NCBI GenBank assembly: GCA_026994125.1
Contig: JALWRJ010000164.1
Coordinates: 1-6,605 of the forward strand
Reading direction: 5' to 3'
From: Cyclobacteriaceae bacterium
GTDB taxonomy: Bacteria > Bacteroidota > Bacteroidia > Cytophagales > Cyclobacteriaceae
Length of the DNA stretch: 6,605 nucleotides
The notes beneath the pieces were generated by a model. It ran no database searches. It saw only the letters and a program-made list of their open reading frames with translations, and was not told the DNA's origin. A program made the position numbers and the translations under genes. This document shows, piece after piece, positions 5,892 to 6,605 of the stretch. Within the stretch, counting starts at the first letter, position 1; each line of letters begins with the position of its first letter.

Positions 5892-6605
5892 AGTTTTTTG
5901 TCCAGGTATTAAATATTTCATGCAATAAGGGTAGCCCTTCCAAAACAGCGGCCGGCCCGGGTTGTAATATTATTTCGCTTTTAATTTCAATAACATTTTT
6001 ACTTTTCACGGCTTTAATTGTATCCCAGCCAGGTCGGGTTATTAGTTTGTCTTCTTTATACATTTTACCACACCACGACACTAAAATGATATCAGGATTA
6101 TAGGTTACCACTTCTGCAGGGTTAGCAATTATGCGGTCTTTAGCTAATGGCATTTGGCTAAGCTCAGTAAAAAGATGGTGCCCTCCGGCCAGGGATATAA
6201 GTTCGCTTACCCACCGGATACTGGTTATTATGGGGTCGTACCATTCTTCAAAATATACGGTGGGCTTTACCTGCCAGCGGTTAACTTCTGTTTGAATACC
6301 CGCTATAAGCTGCTTTGCTTGTGCTACTAATTGGAGGGCATCCTGTTGTTTGCCTACTAAGGCACCCAACTGAACCATCATTTTTAAAATGCCTTGCACA
6401 CTGCGGTGGTTATTTACCCAAACGGTTATTCCACGGGCAATAAGTTCGCGGGCTATGTTAGCTTGAATATCTGAAAAACCGATTACCAAATCGGGTTGCA
6501 AAGCTAAAATTTCCTCTACATTAGCCTCCAAAAATGTAGAAACTTTGGGCTTGGTTTTGCGTGCTTGGGGTGGCCTAACCGTAAAACCCGATATCCCTAC
6601 AATAC
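5875..6605 (-). CDS. BtuF-like periplasmic corrinoid/iron-complex binding protein, 5' end outside window
   Basis: The frame stays open from the stop at 5875 to the right edge, giving 242 residues of the C-terminal part. The signal peptide and true start lie outside. A TTG at 6531 is not the start: the 24 codons upstream of it read 'IVGISGFTVRPPQARK...KVSTF', typical family sequence. The helical-backbone binding-protein fold (PF01497) is supported by 'VEEILALQPDLVIGFSD' (about 29-45 of the visible part), then 'VYFEEWYDPIITSIRWVSELISLAGG' further on, and the late 'NPDIILVSW' and 'PGWDTIKAVKSKNV' blocks. These proteins capture cobalamin, siderophores or haem in the periplasm for a BtuCD/FecCD-type permease. 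The 'GFTVRPPxARK' and 'FEEWxDP' wording is what I associate with the cobalamin-type branch, and the overlapping DUF71 gene points the same way, but the ligand is not proven. Permease and ATPase genes are not visible. Confidence 0.82.
   Translation of the reverse strand, partial: IVGISGFTVRPPQARKTKPKVSTFLEANVEEILALQPDLVIGFSDIQANIARELIARGITVWVNNHRSVQGILKMMVQLGALVGKQQDALQLVAQAKQLIAGIQTEVNRWQVKPTVYFEEWYDPIITSIRWVSELISLAGGHHLFTELSQMPLAKDRIIANPAEVVTYNPDIILVSWCGKMYKEDKLITRPGWDTIKAVKSKNVIEIKSEIILQPGPAAVLEGLPLLHEIFNTWTKNYGATA

Noticed and set aside
6529..6531. TTG as start codon of the BtuF-like gene
   Set aside because: The same frame continues upstream to the right edge with typical family sequence (GISGFTVRPPQARK), so the TTG encodes an internal leucine and the gene is cut by the window.

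Overview
The window looks like a chromosomal segment of a member of the Bacteroidota. The evidence is a secreted protein with a type IX secretion (T9SS) C-terminal sorting domain, -7 boxes of the Bacteroidota TAnnTTTG type, weak or absent Shine-Dalgarno sequences, TAA stops and moderately AT-rich DNA. No rRNA, tRNA, CRISPR array, insertion sequence or phage gene was recognised. Both ends of the window cut through genes.

Layout, left to right. (1) 1-647, minus strand: the N-terminal 215 codons of a lipoprotein that resembles NitT/TauT-type (SsuA/NMT1-like) ABC-transporter substrate-binding proteins. The gene runs off the left edge. Its 142-bp upstream region holds a perfect 22-bp palindrome lying between a TTTG (-33) and an AACGTTTG (-7) box. 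(2) 790-1926, minus strand: a transcription regulator with about seven membrane helices and a C-terminal AraC-type DNA-binding domain. (3) 1927-2192: a 266-bp divergent intergenic region with a -7 box for each direction, a possible 28-codon leader ORF and two small inverted repeats. (4) 2193-3572, plus strand: tryptophanase (tnaA), with the residues that separate tryptophanase from tyrosine phenol-lyase. (5) 3575-5089, minus strand: a secreted Asp-box (BNR, sialidase-like) protein with a T9SS sorting domain, convergent with tnaA and separated from it by only 2 bp. (6) 5187-5891, minus strand: a PP-loop ATPase of the DUF71/COG2102 (Dph6-like) family. (7) 5875-6605, minus strand: a BtuF-like periplasmic binding protein that overlaps the PP-loop gene and runs off the right edge.

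Two functional units can be proposed. The divergent AraC-type regulator and tryptophanase suggest local control of tryptophan breakdown to indole, pyruvate and ammonia. The overlapping BtuF-like and DUF71 genes suggest a translationally coupled corrinoid uptake and salvage pair, in line with the published comparative-genomic link of bacterial DUF71 proteins to B12 salvage. Both proposals are inferences from gene context and residue motifs; no homology search was possible.
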